Assembly: GCA_047629355.1 (NCBI GenBank)
Contig: JBLHWU010000199.1
Span: 1 to 11,526, forward strand
Length of the DNA stretch: 11,526 nucleotides
Direction of reading: 5' to 3'
DNA from: CAYUNA01 sp047629355
GTDB lineage: Bacteria > Bacteroidota > Bacteroidia > Chitinophagales > Saprospiraceae
Under the pieces are notes generated by a model, which did not search any database, had not been told where the DNA came from, and was given only the letters and a program-made list of their open reading frames with translations. This document shows positions 1-6,763 of the stretch, one piece after another. Within the stretch, counting starts at the first letter, position 1, and the number at the start of each line of letters is the position of its first letter. Both the position numbers and the translations under genes were made by a program.

Positions 1-691
1 GCTCTCTCAATAATGTCAATTTACTTATTTCTCGTCCCTAACAGTATAATTTAAATCGTATAAATCAGATTTCATATAAAAATTGCTCGTTTTATAAAAA
101 AAACAGTAACTTCGTGTTTGATTTCACTACCCCCCCTTTAACATGCTAATTACTAAACAATTATAAATAAACATTTCTTCTAAAGCACTTATTTCCTTTT
201 AACGGGAAAACACCTTTTACCTTAATTTATAATACTAAATATTTTTTTTCATACAAAAGAATTAAGTAACCCTATATTTATTCGTCTGTCTAAGGTATGA
301 AATCAGGTTTCACAGTTTCATTAAATTGTGAATCGTAAATTTGCATTGTAATTATTGAGTTAGCTGCATTTCTGTGGCTATTTTTTATGACTCGGTTTTA
401 GATCAATTAATTTTTCTTCGCTTTTGAAAAAACATATTTAGTATTGCTAAAAAGTATATTTAAACATATTCAGTACTCAAGCTTTTTATTCAAAGTAAAT
501 TAAAATTAAAATCATATACAACTTAATTTCTTTAAATATTTAAACAATTGAAAATAAATGAGTTAAAACTTATTTATTTAGAGAAAAGTTGTTTTTTTTA
601 CGCGATATTATGATTAATGAAAATTAACACCTTTGTTAAATAATCATATTCTATGACATTAAGAACCCTATTTACTTAATTTTTCAACTAA
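1..691. other. AT-rich intergenic region without a gene
   Basis: No convincing coding region, RNA gene or large hairpin is visible in this stretch, which is strongly AT-rich with many A and T runs. It is the upstream region of the OmpA-like gene and may also hold the promoter of a gene beyond the left edge. Two weak matches to the Bacteroidota -7 box (TAnnTTTG) can be seen: TAAATTTG at 336-343 and CACCTTTG at 628-635. Neither has a clear TTTG at the usual distance upstream, so no promoter is assigned. In contrast to all later gaps, none of the window's repeat families occurs here. Confidence 0.6.
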
Positions 692-2410
692 ATGCAGTTA
701 ATTATGAATCTTCCAAAACTGACAATGGAAAAGTATTTTCGACTATGGACTTTAATGTCCCTCTTACTGATTACTCCTTTCTTTCTTTTTGCTCAAGAGG
801 CTACAGAGGTAGCAACTGATGCGATGGAGAAAGTAAAAAAAGTAAAAATTCAACCCTTCCAAGATTGGGAAGCCGGACTATTCTTAGGTGGCGCTATGTA
901 CTTAGGCGACCTTACTGATGATGAAAGTTCATTATCTTCTGAATTTAAATTCCCTGCTTTAGGTATCAACATCAACCGTAACTTTAGTGAAACCTTTGCG
1001 CTTCGAGCAGGTTTGATTTATGGCCAGATTGATGCAGATGAAAATGAGTTTGATGAGGGACCACACCAAGACCGTGGTTGGGCTTTCAAAAACTCTCTTG
1101 TTGAGCTTTCTTTGATGGGTCAATATGAGTTTTTGGGTAAAAAACGATACAAAAACAATGGCCAATTCAAAAAATTAGTTTCTCCTTATGTTTTTGGTGG
1201 ACTTGGATTAGCCTTTGGTAAAGCGACGGCAGAAAATGATGCAACTAGAGAACCTAGAGCAAAATTTGACGATAGCGAAGGTAGCCGTTTCTCTATTCCT
1301 CTCGGTTTAGGACTTAAATTTGATTTAAACCGTAAAGTAGCCTTGGGAATTGAAGGTGGCCTGCGTAAAACATTCAGTGACAACCTTGATGGTCTCAGTG
1401 AAGGTGCTAATCCAGACAAAGATGACTGGTATGGCTTTGCAGGTGTAAATCTTACTTTCCGCTTAGGCGAAAAAGATACGGATAAAGATGGTATCGCTGA
1501 TATTGATGACAAATGTCCAATGGACGCAGGTATTGCAGCAATGGACGGTTGTCCAGACCGTGACAATGATGGTATCATGGATTCAGAAGATGCGTGTGCT
1601 GACACTTATGGTCAAAAAGTATTAAAAGGTTGTCCAGATTCTGATGGTGACGGTATTGCTGACCAAAATGACAGATGCCCAGAGACTCCAGGTATGCGCC
1701 GATTTGAAGGCTGCCCAGATACAGATGGTGATGATGTAATTGATTCTGAAGATGTTTGTCCTAATGTAGCCGGTTTGGCTAAGTACTCTGGTTGCCCAGA
1801 TACAGATGGTGACGGCATCATAGATAACGAAGATAAATGTCCTTCCCTTGCAGGTACTGCTGCTGCTGCTGGTTGCCCAGATGCAGATGGTGACGGTGTA
1901 TTAGATGCTGACGATAAGTGTCCAAATAAAGCAGGTACAGCAGCATTCGCTGGTTGCCCAGACTCTGATGGTGACGGTGTCGGTGACTCTGCTGACAAAT
2001 GTCCAACACTTGTAGGTACTGCTGCTAATGAAGGTTGCCCAACAATTGCTGTAGATGACCAAAAAGTATTAGATGATGCAATGAGAAATGTACGCTTTGA
2101 GACCGGTAGTGCTAAATTGGCTTCTTCTTCTAAAACTATCTTGAATGAAATTGCTGAAGTTGTTAACCGTTACCCTGGTTATGGTTTGACAATGAATGGT
2201 TACACAGATAATGTAGGTAATGATTTTGCCAACCAACAATTGTCAGAGAAACGTGCTGCATCTTGCTTGACTTACTTAGCAGACAAAGGAGTTAATCGTA
2301 GCTTGATGTCTTCAGCAGGATATGGTGAAGCACGACCAATCGCAACCAATGGTACTTCATCAGGTCGCCGATTGAATCGACGTGTTGAATTCCAATTGAT
2401 TCGTAAATAA
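692..2410 (+). CDS. OmpA-family outer-membrane protein with TSP3 repeats
   Basis: This is a structural outer-membrane protein expected to anchor the outer membrane to peptidoglycan. An N-terminal signal peptide ends near LFAQ (residues about 12-35). It is followed by a beta-barrel-like region (about 57-258, alternating aromatic and Gly-rich strands). Seven calcium-binding thrombospondin type-3 repeats of the form DxDGDGxxDxxDxCP lie at about 262-450. The C-terminal OmpA domain is at about 460-572. In that domain GYTDN (Asp506) and SEKRA (Arg521) are 15 residues apart, like the diaminopimelate-binding Asp and Arg of E. coli OmpA. The start is uncertain: Met12 (position 725) gives a more typical signal peptide than the longest form listed here. 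The gene stands alone on the plus strand and is followed by a strong terminator. The family assignment is firm; no specific gene name is justified. Confidence 0.95.
   Translation: MQLIMNLPKLTMEKYFRLWTLMSLLLITPFFLFAQEATEVATDAMEKVKKVKIQPFQDWEAGLFLGGAMYLGDLTDDESSLSSEFKFPALGININRNFSETFALRAGLIYGQIDADENEFDEGPHQDRGWAFKNSLVELSLMGQYEFLGKKRYKNNGQFKKLVSPYVFGGLGLAFGKATAENDATREPRAKFDDSEGSRFSIPLGLGLKFDLNRKVALGIEGGLRKTFSDNLDGLSEGANPDKDDWYGFAGVNLTFRLGEKDTDKDGIADIDDKCPMDAGIAAMDGCPDRDNDGIMDSEDACADTYGQKVLKGCPDSDGDGIADQNDRCPETPGMRRFEGCPDTDGDDVIDSEDVCPNVAGLAKYSGCPDTDGDGIIDNEDKCPSLAGTAAAAGCPDADGDGVLDADDKCPNKAGTAAFAGCPDSDGDGVGDSADKCPTLVGTAANEGCPTIAVDDQKVLDDAMRNVRFETGSAKLASSSKTILNEIAEVVNRYPGYGLTMNGYTDNVGNDFANQQLSEKRAASCLTYLADKGVNRSLMSSAGYGEARPIATNGTSSGRRLNRRVEFQLIRK
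1466..2032 (+). repeat. Seven 81-bp tandem repeats encoding TSP3 units
   Basis: The Gly-Cys-Pro codons recur at 1547, 1628, 1709, 1790, 1871, 1952 and 2033, exactly 81 bp (27 residues) apart. Each unit carries a DxDGDG calcium-binding loop and a DxCP motif. Units in the second half (from about 1790) are more alike at the DNA level than the first two, suggesting recent duplication or conversion. The repeat lies fully in frame inside the OmpA-like gene, so changes in copy number would lengthen or shorten the periplasmic stalk without shifting the frame. Confidence 0.9.
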
Positions 2411-2430
2411 ACGAACAGACGATTCCGATT

Positions 2431-2461
2431 AAACTAGATAGCAAGATTTGCTACCTGGTTT
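2431..2461 (+). other. Stem-loop just after the OmpA-like stop codon
   Basis: Arms 2431-2444 and 2448-2461 pair over 14 positions, with one G-U pair and one mismatch, around a 3-base loop. It lies 20 bases after the stop codon. It is followed by an A-run rather than a T-run, so it is not a classical terminator for the upstream gene. It may protect the 3' end of the mRNA (inference). Confidence 0.45.
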
Positions 2462-2546
2462 AACTCAAAAAAAAACATAAAGATTTTGTTTTTTTAATGA
2501 TTACGGGATTTATAGAAAAACTGTATTTGGTTTTTCAATTAGATTA

Positions 2547-2581
2547 TCGAGCCTTCCAAAATGGAAGGCTCGATTTTTTTT
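2547..2581 (+). terminator. Strong intrinsic terminator of the OmpA-like gene
   Basis: A perfect 11-bp stem (TCGAGCCTTCC at 2547-2557 pairing with 2563-2573) closes a 5-base loop and is followed at once by eight T residues (2574-2581). This is a textbook rho-independent terminator on the plus strand, 137 bases after the stop codon. No terminator of comparable quality is seen for the minus-strand genes. Confidence 0.92.
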
Positions 2582-2621
2582 GGCCTGTCCCTAATTCTAC
2601 ATCAAGACTCTTAATATAGAA

Positions 2622-2789
2622 CTAAGTAAAAACGATTCAATAACTTGGGCCATTATGCTTGTCCTTTTCCCTTCTAAAAAACACAAAAAATAGTTCCGTA
2701 ACGAAGGCTATGCAACGATTTTTTGAATTCTTTAGAAGAAAAAATTACGGCGCATTATGGTCCAACTTATTAAATCGTTTTTTACTAAG
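2622..2789. repeat. Inverted-repeat element W, copy 1 (MITE-like)
   Basis: The two ends are long imperfect inverted repeats of about 35 bases. The left arm starts TAAAAACGATTCAATAACTT at 2627. The right arm, near 2752-2784, reads on the other strand TAAAAAACGATTTAATAAG and continues to match through CCATAATGC. The word CTAAG stands in direct orientation at both edges (2622-2626 and 2785-2789). Inner complementary words CTTCTAAA/TTTAGAAG (2671, 2731) and CCGTAA/TTACGG (2696, 2745) mean the whole element can fold on itself. It has no coding capacity and resembles a non-autonomous transposable element. Related copies are at 6165-6238 and, as a fragment, near 2962-3006. Confidence 0.7.
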
Positions 2790-2811
2790 GAATACGAATT
2801 AAATAAACTCA

Positions 2812-2928
2812 GACTCTTGAGAGGATATTTTGCCCTCATTTTTCACTTTGAAAATGCTCCCATACAGGCAGGCTATCATATCAACATAAATCGCACTTTC
2901 AAAACAAAACGGAGAACAAAACGGCTCT
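2812..2928 (+). repeat. Repeat X, copy C (diverged)
   Basis: This stretch matches the X element at 4616-4724 in order and orientation. Shared words include GATATTT, TTTTTCACTTT, AAAATGCTC, ATCAACAT, AATCGCACTTT and GAACAAAACG. It carries a short insertion (about 2860-2877) after AAAATGCTC that the other copies lack. Its terminal inverted repeat has decayed, leaving only GAG at the left and CTC at the right. It is the most degenerate of the three X copies. Confidence 0.6.
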
Positions 2929-2961
2929 CCCATAAATCTAAACTTACTTTAGGCAATAACA

Positions 2962-3006
2962 ACTAATAAATTGGACATTTTATGCTGCCTTTTCCATTCC
3001 TAAAAC
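2962..3006 (+). repeat. Fragment of element W
   Basis: The sequence resembles the inner part of the left arm of W copy 1 (about 2638-2682) in the same orientation. Matching words include AATAA, TTGG, ATGCT and CCTTTTCC, followed by a similar TCC(T)TAAAA tract. No matching right arm follows, so this is probably a remnant. It ends about 20 bases from the stop codon of the convergent lactonase gene. Confidence 0.4.
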
Positions 3007-3026
3007 GAATAATCAATAATCCGCCA

Positions 3027-4214
3027 CTATAAAAACTTCAAACAAACAGGCGTCATCACCGCCACTTCTAATCCTGTATCTTCCAGCATTCCTGTCTTTT
3101 GATTGATTTTAAACGTTACAATATTATCCGAATCCTGATTAGCAACCAGCAAGAATTGACCATCTTTAGAAATAATAAAATTACGTGGCGTTTTACCTTT
3201 CGTGGATTGATTGCCTAGAAAAGTTAATTCCCCATTTTTCTGATTAATTTGATACATCGCAATACTATTATGCTTTCCTCGATTGCTACCATATAAAAAT
3301 TGACCATTCGGTGTCATGTGAATATCCGCACAAGCTGCATTGGTTGCTGTCGAGTCTGACAAGGTACTAATCGTTTGAAAATGAGTCAACTTAGCTAAAT
3401 TTCCTTCTTGCTTAAACCCTTCAATCATTCCATTCAATTCATTGATGACATATATCCAATCCTCCTTTGGATGCCAAGTCAAATGGCGCGACCCTGCATT
3501 TTCCCCCTGCATAGATGTTGCACCGACGGGTAATAAACCTCCGTTTTCACTATCAATCTGATACTGAAAAATCTTATCCAACCCTAAATCTACCGCATAC
3601 GCATATTCACTATTTGGCTTAGGTGCAAAGAAATGAGCATGCGGCCCTTCCTGTCGAGCATGTTTGCTGGTACTATTTTCATGGTTCAAGACAGATATTG
3701 CCTCCCCTATTCTACCGTTTTCTTGAATTGGAAATAATCCAACGTTTCCTGTTGCATAATTCGCAGTAAACGCAAAGTCTCCAGTAGCATCGGTACTGAT
3801 ATAACACGGTGCTTTACCTTTGGCAGCGACTTTATTCAATAAGGTTAGTTGGTACGTTTCTGGCTCAATTGAAAAAGCAGACACCGTTCCTTGTTGCCCT
3901 CCCCCAATTTCGTTGACTGCATACAAAAACTGCCGATTGGGATGCGGCACTAAATACGACGGATTAATGGTTTCGGTAACTTTACTTTGGTACGTCAATT
4001 CGCCCGTTTCAGCATTCATTTTATAAACATAAATGCCTTCGGCTTTGCCATCAACATGCGGTTCCTTTTCGGTATAAGTGCCTACAAAAATAATAGTTTC
4101 TTTAGTAACTTCTGATACTTTAGTGCTTTTTTTTCCTTCATTTTGACAACTAAATAATAGGAGTAGCGTTGAAAACAGAGCAGTTTTTAAAATAGTAATC
4201 GTCATATTCTTCAT
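3027..4214 (-). CDS. Lactonase-family beta-propeller lipoprotein
   Basis: The 395-residue product belongs to the seven-bladed beta-propeller lactonase family (6-phosphogluconolactonase YbhE/Pgl type). Family motifs are clear: NPSYL (84-88), GPHAHF (190-195), ADIHMTPNGQFLYGSNRG (296-313), TPRNF (342-346) and a final PVCLKF. It starts with a lipoprotein signal, a hydrophobic stretch ending LLFSC with Cys23 as the expected lipidated residue. The protein should therefore sit in the periplasm or on a membrane, where the cytosolic pentose-phosphate reaction would not take place. Hydrolysis of sugar lactones outside the cytoplasm is a reasonable inference, but many family members have no proven substrate. 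Met1 and Met4 both preserve the signal. The gene converges on the OmpA-like gene and seems to be transcribed alone. Confidence 0.92.
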   Translation of the reverse strand: MKNMTITILKTALFSTLLLLFSCQNEGKKSTKVSEVTKETIIFVGTYTEKEPHVDGKAEGIYVYKMNAETGELTYQSKVTETINPSYLVPHPNRQFLYAVNEIGGGQQGTVSAFSIEPETYQLTLLNKVAAKGKAPCYISTDATGDFAFTANYATGNVGLFPIQENGRIGEAISVLNHENSTSKHARQEGPHAHFFAPKPNSEYAYAVDLGLDKIFQYQIDSENGGLLPVGATSMQGENAGSRHLTWHPKEDWIYVINELNGMIEGFKQEGNLAKLTHFQTISTLSDSTATNAACADIHMTPNGQFLYGSNRGKHNSIAMYQINQKNGELTFLGNQSTKGKTPRNFIISKDGQFLLVANQDSDNIVTFKINQKTGMLEDTGLEVAVMTPVCLKFL

Positions 4215-4435
4215 CGTATTTTTTTTCAGTTTAAAATGAGTTTATTGAATTTACAATATATTTGGTACAAATAGAATACGCAGCTAAGGAATGAGAAAGT
4301 CCCATATTAAGAAAACATCAGTACTACAAGCATTCTCAACGCTCCGACCTCTCTTTAAAAGCCTATAAAAAATGAGCTTAAAAATTTTATTAAAGAAGTA
4401 GGAAAAATAACCTACCATTCTGACTCGTCCTTTTC

Positions 4436-4590
4436 TTAGCACGCTGTAAAGTAAGTTTGTTTAAAGTTTAAGAAGCGAGAGAGTCGTAAGATTTTCGAGC
4501 TTCAAAAAATACAGCGCGCATTGCCTGCGGCAATGCGGGTGTGCTTGTTAAGGGGTAAAAATGCAATGAAATTTACTTTACACGGTATTA
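4436..4590 (+). repeat. Repeat Y, copy A (inverted-repeat element)
   Basis: The element is bounded by perfect 10-bp inverted repeats, TGTAAAGTAA at 4445-4454 and TTACTTTACA at 4573-4582, with partial extension outward. It contains a conserved core, from GAGAGAGTCGTAAGATTTTC to the hairpin GCATTGCC-TGC-GGCAATGC (about 4519-4537). It is about 90% identical to the stretch at 9377-9545, which has roughly 13 additional bases near its right end. Its right end abuts repeat X. No reading frame of note is present. Confidence 0.8.
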
Positions 4591-4734
4591 GGAATGCGAA
4601 ATAAATAATCTTACATTTTGAGCAGATATTTAGTCCATATTTTTCACTTTAAAAATGCTCATTATATCAACATGAATCGCACTTTTAAAGCAAAAACTAG
4701 GAACGAAAACGCGCGCGCTCAAAAGTAACTTTAT
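4591..4734 (+). repeat. Repeat X, copy A, overlapping a gene end
   Basis: The core element has terminal inverted repeats TTTTGAGC (4616-4623) and GCTCAAAA (4717-4724). Inside is an imperfect foldback between CTTTAAAAATGC and GCACTTTTAAAG. The similarity to copy B (9232-9376, opposite strand) extends beyond these ends, to GCGAAATAAATAATCTTA on one side and AAGTAACTTT on the other. The right part encodes the last codons and the stop of the sulfhydrylase-like gene. Confidence 0.8.
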
Positions 4735-5920
4735 TTAATTCGCGTTCCTTAACACTTTTCTTCAACGCTCGTTTAACATCCTGAATAATATCCTCCACAT
4801 CTTCCAAACCCACTGAGATTCGTATCATTCCGGGCTTAATCCCAACTGCCAAACGTTCTTTTTCGGTCAATTTAGAATGTGTCGTCGAAGTCGGATGCGT
4901 CACAATGGAACGAGAATCACCAAGGTTAGAGGTCAACGAACACATTTTGATGGCATTCAAAAATCGCATACTACGCTCTTGACCACCCTTAATTTCAAAA
5001 GTAACCAAACTACCGCCTAAGCGCATCTGCTTGTTGGCTAATTTATATTGAGGATGAGATTTTAAATGGGGGTATAAAACCATTTTTACCTGCTTCGACT
5101 TCTCTAAAAACTGCGCTAATTTCAAGGCATTCGCACAATGTCGTTCCATTCGCAAGCCTAATGTTTCCAGACTTTTGGATATAACCCATGCGTTGAATGG
5201 TGACATTGCAGGCCCCGTATGCCGACAAAAAGTCATCACTTTATCAATCAATGCTTGCTTACCAACCACAATTCCTCCCAATACACGCCCTTGCCCATCC
5301 ATAAATTTTGTAGCAGAATGTACCACCAAGTCCGCACCGTACTCCACTGGATTTTGGATATAAGGTGTCGCAAAACAATTATCGACATTCAAAATTAGGT
5401 TATGCTTCTTTGCTAATTTCCCCGCTTTTTTCAAATTGACAAGCGTCAAGCTTGGATTGGATGGCGTTTCCAAAACAATCATTTTGGTATTGGGCTGAAT
5501 ACTCTTTTCCCAGCTATCCACGTCCGTTGGTTCAACGTAAGTAAAGGTAATTCCCCAATTGGATAGAAAATTTGTCAAAATCTGATGCGTCGAACCAAAT
5601 ACAGCTCGCGACGCAATCAAATGATCGCCCGACACCAAGAAAGCCGCCATACTCGCAAACACTGCAGCCATACCTGTCGCCGTCGCAAAACCGGCTTCTG
5701 CACCTTCCATTTCACAAACTTTGCTAATGAATTCATCGGTATTCGGATTGCTGTATCGAGAGTAAATACTGCCTTCTGCTTTGCCTGCAAAGGTATCACT
5801 CATGTTTTCCGCAGATGGGAAAACGAAACTGGAAGTTAGATATAAAGGGACGCTGTGTTCGCGGTATTGAGAGCGTTTTTTCTGGGTGCGGATGGCAATG
5901 GTGGAGAAGTTCTTTTTCAT
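4697..5920 (-). CDS. metZ: O-succinylhomoserine sulfhydrylase-like PLP enzyme
   Basis: This is a cytosolic trans-sulfuration enzyme of the Cys/Met-metabolism PLP family. It most resembles MetZ, which makes homocysteine from O-succinylhomoserine and sulfide in methionine synthesis. Landmarks are YSRYSNP (53-59, phosphate contact by Tyr53 and Arg55), ETPSNP (151-156), Asp180 in NVDNCFATP, and HSATKFMDGQGR with Lys205 as the PLP Schiff-base residue. Others are TGPAMSPFNAW (235-245) and SNLGDSRSIVTHP (331-343). Family members normally end around residue 388; here about 18 residues follow, and the last 11 (KVTFERARFRS) are encoded within repeat X. Cystathionine gamma-synthase or another homoserine-ester sulfhydrylase is the main alternative. 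It is separated from OsmC by 334 bp of repeats, so it probably has its own promoter. Confidence 0.9.
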   Translation of the reverse strand: MKKNFSTIAIRTQKKRSQYREHSVPLYLTSSFVFPSAENMSDTFAGKAEGSIYSRYSNPNTDEFISKVCEMEGAEAGFATATGMAAVFASMAAFLVSGDHLIASRAVFGSTHQILTNFLSNWGITFTYVEPTDVDSWEKSIQPNTKMIVLETPSNPSLTLVNLKKAGKLAKKHNLILNVDNCFATPYIQNPVEYGADLVVHSATKFMDGQGRVLGGIVVGKQALIDKVMTFCRHTGPAMSPFNAWVISKSLETLGLRMERHCANALKLAQFLEKSKQVKMVLYPHLKSHPQYKLANKQMRLGGSLVTFEIKGGQERSMRFLNAIKMCSLTSNLGDSRSIVTHPTSTTHSKLTEKERLAVGIKPGMIRISVGLEDVEDIIQDVKRALKKSVKERELNKVTFERARFRS

Positions 5921-5992
5921 TAAAATGGATTGATTAAAGTAAAGTAATTCGTGGCAATTAAGAACACTCTAACAAAAAAAATGAAGAATGAA

Positions 5993-6120
5993 AGATGAGA
6001 AGACTATAAGATTTCCCAGCGTTAAAAACACATTGCGCGTTGCCTGCGGCAACGCGGGATAGATTTTTGAGGGATAAAAGCGGTTTTCGTAAAACCGCTT
6101 TTACCCCTCAAAATCCCTTT
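5993..6120 (+). repeat. Repeat Z, copy 1 (two hairpins)
   Basis: The left part (about 5993-6057) is clearly related to the core of repeat Y: TAAGATTT, AGC, AAAAA and GCGC lead to the hairpin GCGTTGCC-TGC-GGCAACGC (6037-6055). A second hairpin pairs 6065-6087 with 6091-6113 over 23 positions with one mismatch and a 3-base loop; its apex is GGTTTT/AAAACC. The tail reads TCCCTTT. There is no T-run beside the stem on either strand, so it is not a normal intrinsic terminator. Other copies with the same plan are at 9546-9657 and 10836-10920. Confidence 0.7.
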
Positions 6121-6164
6121 ATCGGAACACAAGAAAACCTCTGCTACGCAGTTGAAGTCTTGTA

Positions 6165-6238
6165 CTAAGTGAAACGTATTCAATAACTTAAGCCATTATA
6201 AGTACCTGGACACAATTAATTAAATTCGTTTCACTAAT
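6165..6238. repeat. Inverted-repeat element W, copy 2 (short)
   Basis: The ends TGAAACG (6170-6176) and CGTTTCA (6227-6233) are perfect inverted repeats, and the complementarity continues inward less perfectly. CTAAG lies at the left edge and CTAAT at the right edge. The left end matches W copy 1 (2622-2660): CTAAG, AAACG, ATTCAATAACTT and GCCATTAT are shared. At 74 bp it is shorter than copy 1, lacking most of its middle. Confidence 0.6.
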
Positions 6239-6254
6239 CACCTTGTTTTAGTTT

Positions 6255-6671
6255 CTACTTTATTATCTCATACCCCCAAACTATCTCCGCCCCCTTCTCC
6301 AAAATCTTCGCCACTGAGCAATATTTTTCCATCGACAAGCGCACCGCACGTTCAACCTTCTTCTCGTCCAAATCTCCGAAAATTTTGTAATGAACCGTAA
6401 TTTTGGTAAACAATGACGGTACTTTATCTTTCTCTCGTTCCGCATTAATTTCAATCTGAATATCGTCCAAGAGCTGCCGCTGTTTTTTCAACAAATGAAT
6501 AATATCAATACTGCTGCAACTCCCCAAACCCACAAGCATCAACTGCATCGGGCGCATCGCCTTATTACTGCCACCAATTTCTGGCGAACCGTCGGTGTAG
6601 GTTACATTGCCATTCTCGTTCGTCGCTTCCATGTGGAACGCGTCGTCGATACGTTTAAAAGTCATTTTCAT
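6255..6671 (-). CDS. OsmC-family peroxide-reducing protein
   Basis: The 138-residue product has the fold and landmarks of the OsmC/Ohr family, small cytosolic dimers that reduce organic hydroperoxides with two cysteines. Cys52 in GLGSCSSID and Cys118 in EKYCSVAKIL are the expected reactive pair. The early motif EIGGSNKAMRPMQLMLVGLG is typical of the OsmC/YhfA-like branch rather than of Ohr. The length is normal for the family. The start at position 6671 is followed by another Met at codon 3, and either could be used. It lies 92 bp downstream of the sugar phosphotransferase on the same strand, with a heptamer-repeat hairpin between them, so it may be the last gene of that transcript. The substrate is not predictable from sequence. 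Confidence 0.93.
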   Translation of the reverse strand: MKMTFKRIDDAFHMEATNENGNVTYTDGSPEIGGSNKAMRPMQLMLVGLGSCSSIDIIHLLKKQRQLLDDIQIEINAEREKDKVPSLFTKITVHYKIFGDLDEKKVERAVRLSMEKYCSVAKILEKGAEIVWGYEIIK

Positions 6672-6679
6672 TTTATATA

Positions 6680-6760
6680 GGTATTATGGGGTATTGGATA
6701 CTGGATATTAGGTACTGGGCGTTTTCACCCAATACCCAGTACCTAATACCCAGTACCCAG
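6680..6760. repeat. Heptamer-repeat hairpin between two genes
   Basis: Tandem 7-bp units form two facing arrays. On the left GGTATTG, GATACTG, GATATTA and GGTACTG occupy 6690-6717. On the right CCCAATA, CCCAGTA, CCTAATA, CCCAGTA and CCCAG occupy 6728-6760. The arrays pair as a stem of 25 positions (6695-6719 with 6735-6759) with two mismatches and a 15-base loop. The structure starts 3 bases after the stop of the phosphotransferase gene and ends shortly before the OsmC start. There is no T-run on the minus strand, the direction of transcription, so a role in mRNA stability or partial termination is only an inference. Confidence 0.8.
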
Positions 6761-6763
6761 TTT

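Noticed and set aside
1186..1998. Two long minus-strand open frames (139 and 128 codons) opposite the OmpA-like gene
   Set aside because: They are antisense to a firmly identified gene. Their Ser/Pro-rich repetitive translations mirror the TSP3 repeat codons and show no domain.
1466..2032. Regular repeats suggesting a CRISPR array
   Set aside because: The 81-bp units are in-frame protein-coding TSP3 repeats without alternating conserved repeats and unique spacers.
2757..2966. A 69-codon plus-strand frame
   Set aside because: It starts inside the right arm of element W and continues through repeat X. Its translation is explained by repeat sequence, with no recognisable protein.
6065..6113. 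Z and heptamer hairpins as ordinary intrinsic terminators
   Set aside because: None has a T-run directly after the stem in the direction of the adjacent gene; contrast the clear terminator at 2547-2581.
5921..6254. A SAM-type riboswitch upstream of the sulfhydrylase
   Set aside because: The gap holds Z and W repeats, whose hairpins explain the visible structure. I could not recognise a conserved riboswitch core on the minus strand.
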